A stretch of 5,279 nt of DNA. It comes from Candidatus Woesearchaeota archaeon (GTDB lineage Archaea > Nanobdellota > Nanobdellia > Woesearchaeales > 21-14-0-10-32-9). Below, piece after piece: positions 1 through 5,279 of this stretch. Location of the stretch: positions 1 to 5,279 of the forward strand of contig SKIS01000009.1 of assembly GCA_007116295.1 (NCBI GenBank). The letters run 5' to 3'. The notes beneath the pieces are model-generated. The model made no database searches and had not been told where the DNA came from. It worked only from the letters and a program-made list of their open reading frames with translations. Each line of letters opens with the position of its first letter. The stretch's first letter is position 1. The translations under genes and the position numbers were made by a program.

Positions 1-2
1 CA

Positions 3-794
3 AAGTTTAAAAATTTAAAGATGATAACTACTATGAGTGCAGGTTATGATCATATAGATTTAGATTATTGTAAGAAAAAAAATATTGTTATAACTAATGC
101 TTCTGGTTATGGTGATAACACCGTTGCAGAAATGGCTTTCAGCTTAATGTTAAATTTATCAAGGCATACTCACAAAGCTTATGAGAGAAGTCTAAAAGGA
201 AAGCTTAGTTTTATTGGTCTTGAGGGTTTTGATTTACTTGGTAAAACTTTAGGAGTTATAGGTACAGGTAGAATAGGCCAGGCTACTATTAAAATTGCGA
301 GAGGATTTGGAATGAGAGTAATAGCGAGCGATGCGTATCCAAACCAAGATGTTGCGGAGCAATTAGGCTTTAAATATGTTGATAAAAAAGAATTATTTTC
401 ACAAAGTGACATAATAAGTATACATGTTCCTTTATTAGAGTCAACTGAGCATATGATAAACGAAGACGCTATAAACATGATGAAACCAGGGGTTATGATA
501 ATAAATACTAGTAGAGGCCCTATAGTTGATACTAAGGCTTTGATTGAGGGTTTGAAATCTAAGAAAATAGCGGGCGCTGGTTTAGACGTTTTAGAGCATG
601 AAAAAGCCAGTATGGCTGGGAAGAAAGATGCTATAACAAAATTGAATGATAAGCTTATAAAAATGGAAAACGTTATAGTTACGCCTCATTTAGCATTTTA
701 TACAAGGGAAGCGTTGACGAGGATATTGGATATAACTTTAACCAACATATTCGATTTAATAGAACATAGAGGCTTTAGAAATCAAATAAAATAA
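3..794 (+). CDS. D-lactate dehydrogenase-like NAD-dependent 2-hydroxyacid dehydrogenase, 5' end cut by window edge
   Basis: This is a D-isomer-specific 2-hydroxyacid dehydrogenase, most like fermentative D-lactate dehydrogenases that reduce pyruvate to D-lactate and regenerate NAD+ in the cytoplasm. The frame is open to the left edge. The ATG at 21 is internal, because the family has roughly 70 more residues before this point. Counting from that Met, the Rossmann motif GTGRIG lies at 81-86. It is followed by Asp104, which suggests NADH rather than NADPH. The catalytic triad is present: Arg165 in NTSRGP, Glu194 in DVLEHE and His223 in TPHLAFYT. The long Glu-to-His stretch and the HxAFYT signature favour the D-lactate group over glycerate or formate dehydrogenases. 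A Met sits in TMSAGYDHID where many relatives have Arg. The gene ends in TAA directly before a T8 tract. The family is certain; the exact substrate is inferred. Confidence 0.9.
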   Translation, partial: KFKNLKMITTMSAGYDHIDLDYCKKKNIVITNASGYGDNTVAEMAFSLMLNLSRHTHKAYERSLKGKLSFIGLEGFDLLGKTLGVIGTGRIGQATIKIARGFGMRVIASDAYPNQDVAEQLGFKYVDKKELFSQSDIISIHVPLLESTEHMINEDAINMMKPGVMIINTSRGPIVDTKALIEGLKSKKIAGAGLDVLEHEKASMAGKKDAITKLNDKLIKMENVIVTPHLAFYTREALTRILDITLTNIFDLIEHRGFRNQIK

Positions 795-802
795 TTTTTT
801 TT
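795..802 (+). terminator. T-tract terminator after the dehydrogenase gene
   Basis: Eight consecutive T follow the TAA stop immediately, and seven A come next (803-809). Archaeal RNA polymerase ends transcription at U-rich stretches without needing a GC hairpin, so this is a credible terminator. The T8A7 block can also pair with itself, or act as a TATA-like element for whatever lies to the right, so its role is not unique. Confidence 0.5.
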
Positions 803-827
803 AAAAAAATTATGAATATATAAACAT

Positions 828-1000
828 ATGGCTACAAAAAAATAACTATAGTTAAAGAATATGTTGCTAGATTAAAAAAAATATTTGTGAGCAAATAAAA
901 AGAGATGATAAAAGGAATGTTTGGGGAAGACTTACCTAAAAACATGATGATTCCTAATAAAAATTTGTTAAAACAAAACATAAATCCTTTCAAATTCTAA
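828..1000 (+). pseudogene. Possible remnant of a small gene in the 795-1039 gap
   Basis: I do not recognise this product. From ATG 828 the frame reads MATKK and stops at a TAA just after a run of seven A (836-842). One extra A would join that start to the frame running 824-1000, which reads ITIVKEYVARLKKIFVSK. That frame then meets a TAA at 896-898 and continues to a second TAA at 998-1000. The last part could itself be a 31-codon gene from ATG 905, beginning MIKGMFGEDLPKNMM and ending NPFKF. The amphipathic, Lys-rich composition looks protein-like, but such short frames arise by chance in AT-rich DNA. No convincing ribosome binding site precedes ATG 828 or ATG 905. It could be a decayed gene, a short real gene at 905-1000, or noise. 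Nothing else was seen in the gap except the promoter element of pcm. Confidence 0.22.
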
Positions 1001-1008
1001 CCAATAAG

Positions 1009-1016
1009 TTTTTAAT
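1009..1016 (+). promoter_or_regulatory. TATA-like promoter element of pcm
   Basis: TTTTTAAT is centred about 27 bases before the A of the pcm ATG at 1040. Archaeal TATA boxes sit about 26-27 bases before the transcription start, so the message would begin at or next to the start codon, without a leader. No Shine-Dalgarno sequence is seen before this ATG, which agrees. The element itself is weak in a background this AT-rich. Confidence 0.45.
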
Positions 1017-1039
1017 CTAATAAACCCCTAATACTCTAT

Positions 1040-1642
1040 ATGCAGCAAATGATAAATATACTGGAAAGAAAAGGTATAAAAGATAAAAACGTTCTAAAAG
1101 CAATGAGTTCTATAGATAGAAAAATATTTGTTCCAGAAAAGAGTAGAACGCTTGCCTACGCGGATGTAGCCTTACCAATAGGACAAGGTCAAACAATAAG
1201 CCAGCCATTCATAGTAGCAAAAATGCTAGAACTTCTAGAACTAGAACCCTACGACAAAGTCTTAGAAATAGGAAGTGGAAGTGGATACGTCGCAGCACTT
1301 TTAGGAAAACTTTGTAAAAAAGTAGTTGCTCTAGAAATAAATAAAGAACTCGCTGAGCAAGCAAGAAAAAAAATAATTCAATTAGGAATAAAAAACGTCA
1401 GAATAATAAACACTGATGGCTCAAAAGGATACCTCCCAGGGTATCCCTATGACAAAATACTAATAAGTTGCCAAGCACAAGAAATATCAACAGACCTAAT
1501 ATCTCAACTAAAAAAAACAGGCATAATAATAGCGCCAGTAGGGGGAAGAGCAAGCCAAACACTAACAAAATACAAAGAAGGAAAAACAAAACAATACGAA
1601 AAGTGCATATTTGTACCAATGACCTTTTCAAAACCCAAATAA
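1040..1642 (+). CDS. pcm: Protein-L-isoaspartate O-methyltransferase
   Basis: This enzyme methylates L-isoaspartyl residues formed by ageing of Asn and Asp, using S-adenosylmethionine, and so starts their repair; it is cytoplasmic. The 200-residue protein is complete and close to the usual 205-220. The N-terminal family block is clear: FVPEKSRTLAYADVALPIGQ (30-49), then GQTISQPFIVAKML (50-63). SAM-binding motif I is VLEIGSGSGYVAALLG at 74-89, with the acidic ribose-binding Glu99 at the end of the next strand. The NTDGSKG segment (124-130) and IIIAPVGG (162-169) also match the family, and FVPMTF near the end matches the usual FVPL-type segment. Family members often have TAAAPE where this one has SCQAQE. 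ATG 1040 was preferred to ATG 1049 because it fits the TATA spacing. Leu codons are dominated by CTA, unlike the neighbours. The last 15 bases overlap the convergent peptidase gene. Confidence 0.95.
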   Translation: MQQMINILERKGIKDKNVLKAMSSIDRKIFVPEKSRTLAYADVALPIGQGQTISQPFIVAKMLELLELEPYDKVLEIGSGSGYVAALLGKLCKKVVALEINKELAEQARKKIIQLGIKNVRIINTDGSKGYLPGYPYDKILISCQAQEISTDLISQLKKTGIIIAPVGGRASQTLTKYKEGKTKQYEKCIFVPMTFSKPK

Positions 1643-2305
1643 GCTCTTGAACTTCTTTTTTTGAACAAACCAATTAAGCTTTTTTTCTATGTTTTTATCT
1701 TCAAATCTTTTCTCGTCTTTTCTAAAATCCTTGCTATGATGAATATTTCTCCCATTCTTTGTTTTCTTCAAGCCATGTTTTTTATGTAATAATTCATGAA
1801 ACATTATGTAATCTAAAAGAAGTTCTTCTCCTTTGAATATTTCACTAATAACAACAGTGTTAGTTGTATACTCGTAGTGTCCTAATTTTCTATAAGCTCT
1901 GCTGCCCCACTTAAGATTAACTTTGTCCATTAAATCATCAAAATATTTATTATTAACTCTGTTAAAAGAAGCACTTAACTCTTCGTCATATTCGTCTATT
2001 TTTGTATACTTGGGAAGATTATTAATAAAATTATTATAAAGGTCTATTTGTAGTGTTCTCTGATAAGATGTGTTATAGACTTTTATTGCTAAGCTCTGTA
2101 TCAATCCTTGAATTAGAGAGGTAGAGTGCTCTTTCCAAGCTTTACTAAGCCTAAACTCTACATATTTAGAGTTGTAATGAACATTAGCATTATAACCTTT
2201 GAAACGCCCATTAAAAACCAGTATTAAATCTCTATTATCAGGAAGAGTTCCATACAAATCAATAATTGCATCCTTTACAACTTCAGAACATTTCTCCTGT
2301 GTCAT
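1628..2305 (-). CDS. SprT-like zinc metallopeptidase
   Basis: This is a predicted zinc-dependent metallopeptidase of the SprT-like (gluzincin HExxH) type. From ATG 2305 the protein has 225 residues. The active site HELLH is at 170-174, with catalytic Glu171. His189 or His190 in NIHHSKDF is the likely third zinc ligand. Before it, FNRVNNKYFDDLMDKVNLKW (114-133) and the following LGHYEYTTNTVVISE (141-155) give the usual SprT order of helix, Trp-containing strand and strand. Residues 1-100 form an N-terminal region that I cannot assign to a domain. No signal peptide or membrane segment is seen. The frame also opens at a TTG at 2323, but ATG 2305 is the more ordinary start; it overlaps the aRF1 3' end by 23 bases, which suggests co-transcription and coupled translation. 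SprT relatives in eukaryotes cleave DNA-protein crosslinks; the archaeal target is unknown. It ends in TGA inside the pcm 3' end. Confidence 0.82.
   Translation of the reverse strand: MTQEKCSEVVKDAIIDLYGTLPDNRDLILVFNGRFKGYNANVHYNSKYVEFRLSKAWKEHSTSLIQGLIQSLAIKVYNTSYQRTLQIDLYNNFINNLPKYTKIDEYDEELSASFNRVNNKYFDDLMDKVNLKWGSRAYRKLGHYEYTTNTVVISEIFKGEELLLDYIMFHELLHKKHGLKKTKNGRNIHHSKDFRKDEKRFEDKNIEKKLNWFVQKKKFKSLFGF
1656..1662 (+). terminator. Possible T-tract terminator downstream of pcm
   Basis: Seven T lie 14 bases after the pcm stop codon, with a second T7 run at 1680-1686. Both are inside the 3' coding end of the convergent peptidase gene, where they are the complement of Lys/Phe-rich codons. They would suit archaeal U-tract termination of the pcm message, but coding constraint alone could also explain them. 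Confidence 0.3.
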
Positions 2306-3395
2306 ATCTAAGTATGGCTCCAAATCCGCCTATGTCTTTAAGTTGAACTCCTTCTCTTGTCTCTGCACTTATAACTTCTACATCTGAAGAGAATTGGTTT
2401 GCAAGTTCTATGAACTCATCAACTACTTTATCATCAACAGTTTCACTTATAAGCATTGTTTCTACAGCGCCTATATTCATGGCTTTTTTACATTGCTCTT
2501 TTCCGTAGGTAACCATTCCTTCATCTGTTCCAAGTAAGTTAAAAAATCGGGAGACTAATTGTTTTTCATGAACTACGCTTTCTTCAGAAAGAGCGTCTTG
2601 GCTTTTCTCTAAAAGTTCTTGAAGTCCAAAGTCTCCTGTATAACTAAGATCTCTTATAGCTATTATTTTATCTTTAATAGGGGTAAGTATATGATTTCCT
2701 TCTACGAATTCGTATTTAGTATGGCCAGGACCGCCCACTAATATTCCTTTTAATTCTTTTAATTCTAAAAATTGTTCTTTCATTAAATCTCCTATTTTCT
2801 TATAAAAGTCTTTTGCAGCAAGCTCTCTATTTCTTGCAAACCTTTGCGCACTTTGACCTCCTGCTCTAAATTTTCCTGGAACCTGACTTTCAACACTTAT
2901 CAAAGGAACAATAGTCTTACCTTTAAGTAAAGCTAAGTTGCCCTCTCTTCTATCCATCACTACCATTCCATAAAAATCTTTATCTTGAGCCATGTCTTCA
3001 AGAGGCTCTAAAACAAATTCTTTATCACATCTATAAAGCCTTTGATTTAAAGGGATTGGTGGCTCAATACTCCATATTTTATAATCTTGTTGACCGTCTC
3101 TTTCACTTATGTCTCCTGCAAATAAGGCGAGACCATTTGGAGGAGTTTGTTTAAAAAGTTTAAGATGCTGAATAATTTTTTCTAAAGCAGCTATAACGTT
3201 ATCCCTTGTCTGCTTACTTTTAATATTAGTAGCAGTTCCTTGCTCTTCAGCTATATGAGTAGATATTTTATTTATATCATATCCTGCAGGCACATAAACA
3301 GACACTAACTCGGTTCCTCTACCTTTTATTTCTTGAAGTTCCTTGATTAGCCTTCTAATCTTATACTTGTCTTTATCATTTATTTTTGTACTCAT
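2283..3395 (-). CDS. prf1: Peptide chain release factor aRF1 (subunit 1)
   Basis: aRF1 reads all three stop codons in the ribosomal A site and triggers hydrolysis of peptidyl-tRNA. Domain 1 carries the decoding motifs NIKS (57-60) and YRCDKEF (121-127, the YxCxxxF motif). Domain 2 carries the catalytic GGQ (179-181) within GKFRAGGQSAQRFARNRE. Domain 3 runs from about residue 215 to the end, with GILVGGPGHTK (217-227) and the closing GGFGAILRY (356-364). The protein has 370 residues, against about 410-425 in most archaea. The missing length falls in domain 3, where LLISE-type sequence (MLISETVDDK, 314-323) runs straight into VVDEFIELA. The zinc-ribbon minidomain with its CxxC pairs is absent. 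The ATG at 3395 lies 27 bases from a good TATA box. The TGA stop lies within the start of the peptidase gene. Confidence 0.97.
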   Translation of the reverse strand: MSTKINDKDKYKIRRLIKELQEIKGRGTELVSVYVPAGYDINKISTHIAEEQGTATNIKSKQTRDNVIAALEKIIQHLKLFKQTPPNGLALFAGDISERDGQQDYKIWSIEPPIPLNQRLYRCDKEFVLEPLEDMAQDKDFYGMVVMDRREGNLALLKGKTIVPLISVESQVPGKFRAGGQSAQRFARNRELAAKDFYKKIGDLMKEQFLELKELKGILVGGPGHTKYEFVEGNHILTPIKDKIIAIRDLSYTGDFGLQELLEKSQDALSEESVVHEKQLVSRFFNLLGTDEGMVTYGKEQCKKAMNIGAVETMLISETVDDKVVDEFIELANQFSSDVEVISAETREGVQLKDIGGFGAILRYDTGEMF

Positions 3396-3418
3396 AGTTA
3401 TTATGAAAAGTTATTTCT

Positions 3419-3426
3419 TTTATAAA
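3419..3426 (-). promoter_or_regulatory. TATA box of the aRF1-peptidase unit
   Basis: TTTATAAA, a near-consensus archaeal TATA box, is centred about 27 bases before the aRF1 ATG at 3395. It lies in the 41-base gap after the glycosyltransferase stop codon. The spacing predicts a transcript that starts at or beside the ATG, and no Shine-Dalgarno sequence is seen in front of it. The box suggests that aRF1 and the peptidase can be transcribed separately from the upstream sugar genes. Confidence 0.6.
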
Positions 3427-3436
3427 TATGTTGAGA

Positions 3437-4561
3437 CTATGCTTCTTTCAAAGCTTTATTTATATTAATTGATGCTTTTTCCCAACTAAATTTTTCAATA
3501 ATAGTTCTTCTTCCACGTCTACCTAAGTCTCTTGCTAGGCCAGGGCTTTGCTTTACAAGTTCTAAAAACTTGTATAAGGTATATGCTTTTCCTATTGGGA
3601 AAATTATTCCGTTGTATCCATCTTTTATGTAATCAGAAATAAAACCTACAGGGGTGCTTAGCACTGGGAGACCAGAACTTAAAGCTTCTAATGTAGTCAA
3701 ACTAGTCGTTTCAGTAGTCGAAGGGGTTACGTAACAATCCATCAAATTCAAATAGTTTTGAACATCATCTTTTGCAGGAACCCAAACAACGTTTGGTGTT
3801 GCTTCTAGCTTATTTTTTATTTCTTTCAATCCGTCTCCAACAACTAGTAACTTTATATCTTTATGATTTCTATTCATCCACTTAAATGCTCTTAGTAGCG
3901 TAAAAATATCTTTTTCCCTAGCAAGTCTACCGTGGTAGCCTATAACATAACTATTTTCAAGTTTCAAACTCTTTCTTATTTTTTCTATTCTAGAAACATC
4001 TTCTCTTTGTTTCAAAGGCTTAAATTTTTCACTATCAACACCCAAATTAACAACTACTTTTTTACTTTTCAGTCCTAGCCAAGAAATCTTTTCTGCTATG
4101 CTCTGAGCGGGAACTATTAATAAATCAGACTTATTATGCAGCCAAGTACTATATGTTTTCGCGAGGGGTTGTATTAACTTTTTAACCCAAGGAATCTTAG
4201 ATGCTTTAGGAACTAATTCCCATTCTAGGCTATGTACAAAACTAACAACTTTTTTATTAAGATTTCTTGCATGTCTAATACTATAAAACCCGATAGGTCC
4301 CAATGTTTGAACAAATATTAAATCATTTTTTTCAACTTCTCTTTTTATAATATCACTTTTAAGCTTGGCAATCCTGAAATCTCCAAAGCTCTTATTGCTT
4401 AAAGGCACTTTTTTAACTTTAAATTTCTTAGGAACTTTTCCAAAGTTAGGGGCTAAAATAGTTACTTCAAAACCTTTAAGTCTTGGCACTACTTCAGATA
4501 AAAATCGGGATATTCCGTCCCATCTGGGAAGGAAATTATCAGTTGCTATTAATAATTTCAT
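3437..4561 (-). CDS. Family 4 glycosyltransferase (GT-B fold)
   Basis: This is a retaining glycosyltransferase that moves a sugar from a nucleotide-sugar donor to an unknown acceptor, probably at the cytoplasmic face of the membrane. The 374 residues give a complete GT-B protein. The N-terminal acceptor domain opens with MKLLIATDNFLPRWDGISRF (1-20), containing the usual loop after the first strand; FVHSLEW is at 108-114. The C-terminal donor domain starts near VIGYHGRLAREKD (206-218). It carries the EX7E signature, Glu284 to Glu292, in TETTSLTTLEALSSGLPV, followed by STPVG and DGYNGIIFP (314-322). No transmembrane segment or signal peptide is evident. The start codon overlaps the stop of the upstream deacetylase as ATGA, so the two are probably co-translated. 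That pairing suggests GlcNAc as the sugar, as in PIG-A, MshA and BshA, but the donor cannot be read from sequence alone. It ends in TAG. Confidence 0.93.
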   Translation of the reverse strand: MKLLIATDNFLPRWDGISRFLSEVVPRLKGFEVTILAPNFGKVPKKFKVKKVPLSNKSFGDFRIAKLKSDIIKREVEKNDLIFVQTLGPIGFYSIRHARNLNKKVVSFVHSLEWELVPKASKIPWVKKLIQPLAKTYSTWLHNKSDLLIVPAQSIAEKISWLGLKSKKVVVNLGVDSEKFKPLKQREDVSRIEKIRKSLKLENSYVIGYHGRLAREKDIFTLLRAFKWMNRNHKDIKLLVVGDGLKEIKNKLEATPNVVWVPAKDDVQNYLNLMDCYVTPSTTETTSLTTLEALSSGLPVLSTPVGFISDYIKDGYNGIIFPIGKAYTLYKFLELVKQSPGLARDLGRRGRRTIIEKFSWEKASININKALKEA

Positions 4562-5226
4562 CTTAATTTATGATAAACCTCTGCGAATTTAGTTTTATAT
4601 CTTAAACCGTACAAAAAACCTTTTATATAAACTCCTAAATACAATATGTTAACGAAATATGCGTGTGTAAATAAATTTATTTGGCTTTTAAAACAATGAA
4701 GTGCTTTTATTTTAGTCTTAAATTCTTCAGATATATCTACAACTAGAACAGGGGTATCTCTCTTTGTATTCCATATATTCCACACATCGAAACTATAAAC
4801 TTCTGCTTCAAATCCTTCTTCTTTATGAAGCTCATCGTATGCTCTTAAAACTGCTCTTCTGACACTTCTATGGTCTGGAAGCATATCGTCTATTGCGTGT
4901 GTAAAAATTATTTTTGGCTTAGTTTCTTTTAAAACGCTTTTTATTTTGCTATAAATATTCTTAGTGTTAAATTCTGTATTTAATTGACCGTCTGTCAAGC
5001 CGAAAAATTCTACTTTGTTTCCACCTATAACTTTATTAGCCTCTTCACTCTCTTTAATTCTTATATCTTTTATATAGTCTTTTTTATAATGAGGGTGGCT
5101 AAGTTCTCCGTAGCTAAATATATGTGTATCTACAGAATATCCTTTTTTTGCAAATTTAGCCATTGCTCCTCCTGCACCAAGTATTTGATCATCTGAGTGA
5201 GCGCAAAATACAACTATTGATTTCAT
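4558..5226 (-). CDS. PIG-L family (LmbE-like) zinc de-N-acetylase
   Basis: Members of this family remove the acetyl group from N-acetylglucosamine carried on a lipid, inositol, malate or polysaccharide. The 222 residues match the usual length. The N-terminal signature AHSDDQILGAGG (9-20) supplies zinc ligands His10 and Asp13 and the general base Asp12. The usual AHPDDE has here become AHSDDQ. Arg56 and Glu59 in RIKESEEA match the conserved R..E helix. THAIDDMLPDHRSVRRAV (109-126) supplies the third zinc ligand, His119, preceded by Asp118. The end, KTKFAEVYHKL, resembles the family's closing AE-F/Y motif. Residues 189-208 are hydrophobic and aromatic and may touch a membrane. No signal peptide is seen, so the protein is probably cytoplasmic. 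The ATGA overlap with the glycosyltransferase puts both in one operon. The real substrate is unknown. Confidence 0.92.
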   Translation of the reverse strand: MKSIVVFCAHSDDQILGAGGAMAKFAKKGYSVDTHIFSYGELSHPHYKKDYIKDIRIKESEEANKVIGGNKVEFFGLTDGQLNTEFNTKNIYSKIKSVLKETKPKIIFTHAIDDMLPDHRSVRRAVLRAYDELHKEEGFEAEVYSFDVWNIWNTKRDTPVLVVDISEEFKTKIKALHCFKSQINLFTHAYFVNILYLGVYIKGFLYGLRYKTKFAEVYHKLR

Positions 5227-5248
5227 GTAATAAAAGATAAATAAATAG

Positions 5249-5256
5249 ATTTAATA
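5249..5256 (-). promoter_or_regulatory. TATA-like promoter element of the deacetylase-glycosyltransferase operon
   Basis: TATTAAAT on the minus strand is centred about 26-27 bases before the deacetylase ATG at 5226, with a purine-rich stretch just upstream that could serve as a TFB recognition element. No Shine-Dalgarno sequence is seen, so the message is probably leaderless. The surroundings are almost pure AT, so the exact box is uncertain. The remaining bases to the right edge contain no gene that I can support. Confidence 0.4.
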
Positions 5257-5279
5257 GTTTTTGTTTTATTTTTTCTTTA

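Noticed and set aside
21..23. ATG at 21 as the true start of the dehydrogenase
   Set aside because: The frame stays open to the left edge and encodes KFKNLK, which fits the conserved strand just before the substrate-binding loop; the family needs a further N-terminal domain.
179..478. A 99-residue open frame on the minus strand
   Set aside because: It is antisense to the Rossmann-fold region of the dehydrogenase, which has clear motifs; no recognisable domain is seen in the reverse frame.
1468..1650. A 60-residue open frame on the plus strand, rich in Asn, Lys and Arg
   Set aside because: It is an alternative frame within pcm; its composition simply follows the A-rich sequence.
1398..1673. 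A 91-residue open frame on the minus strand, very rich in Leu, Phe and Val, resembling a membrane protein
   Set aside because: It lies antisense to pcm, whose A-rich codons read backwards as Leu and Phe. The frame is open because of that composition, and pcm has full family motifs.
4576..4580. AGAGG-like Shine-Dalgarno sequence before the glycosyltransferase start
   Set aside because: It is about 15 bases from the ATG and within the deacetylase coding sequence; the ATGA overlap explains initiation better.
4365..4592. Short plus-strand open frames opposite the minus-strand genes (also 2199-2387 and 4984-5196)
   Set aside because: They are antisense to well-supported genes, have no family motifs and no sensible promoter spacing.
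1..5279. CRISPR repeats, tRNA or rRNA genes, insertion sequences, attachment sites or toxin-antitoxin pairs
   Set aside because: On reading both strands I saw no regularly spaced repeats, cloverleaf-like conserved segments, transposase motifs or terminal inverted repeats. The low-complexity A and T runs are composition only.

Overview
The window is strongly AT-rich and most likely archaeal. The clearest evidence is a class 1 release factor of the archaeal/eukaryotic type (aRF1), with its NIKS, YxCxxxF and GGQ motifs. Three genes also carry TATA-like boxes about 27 bases ahead of their start codons, the arrangement expected of leaderless archaeal transcripts. Compact genes, short or overlapping junctions and a slimmed-down aRF1 suggest an uncultivated small-genome archaeon of the DPANN type. 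That placement is inference; no rRNA or other phylogenetic marker apart from aRF1 is present.

Left part, plus strand (3-1642). The window opens inside a D-lactate dehydrogenase-like 2-hydroxyacid dehydrogenase whose N-terminus lies off the left edge. It ends at 794, directly before a T8 tract that looks like an archaeal terminator. The next 245 bases hold no intact recognisable gene, only a short interrupted reading frame that may be a gene remnant. Then comes a complete protein-L-isoaspartate O-methyltransferase gene (pcm, 1040-1642) behind a TATA-like box.

Right part, minus strand (1628-5226), read from right to left. A PIG-L-type zinc de-N-acetylase overlaps a family 4 glycosyltransferase through an ATGA junction. 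Then, after 41 bases containing a clear TATA box, comes aRF1 (prf1), whose 3' end overlaps the start of a SprT-like HExxH metallopeptidase. The metallopeptidase and pcm converge and overlap by 15 bases.

The minus strand therefore seems to carry two transcription units. One is a two-step glycoconjugate unit (sugar transfer plus N-deacetylation), the same enzyme pairing seen in GPI-anchor, mycothiol and bacillithiol synthesis. The other is a translation termination/proteolysis unit (aRF1 plus SprT-like peptidase). pcm, the peptidase and aRF1 all concern protein synthesis or protein quality, but nothing in the sequence shows that they act together. No tRNA, rRNA, CRISPR array, insertion sequence or clearly mobile element was seen. 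The points most worth checking are the apparent loss of the zinc minidomain in aRF1, the deacetylase/glycosyltransferase pair, and the remnant at 828-1000.
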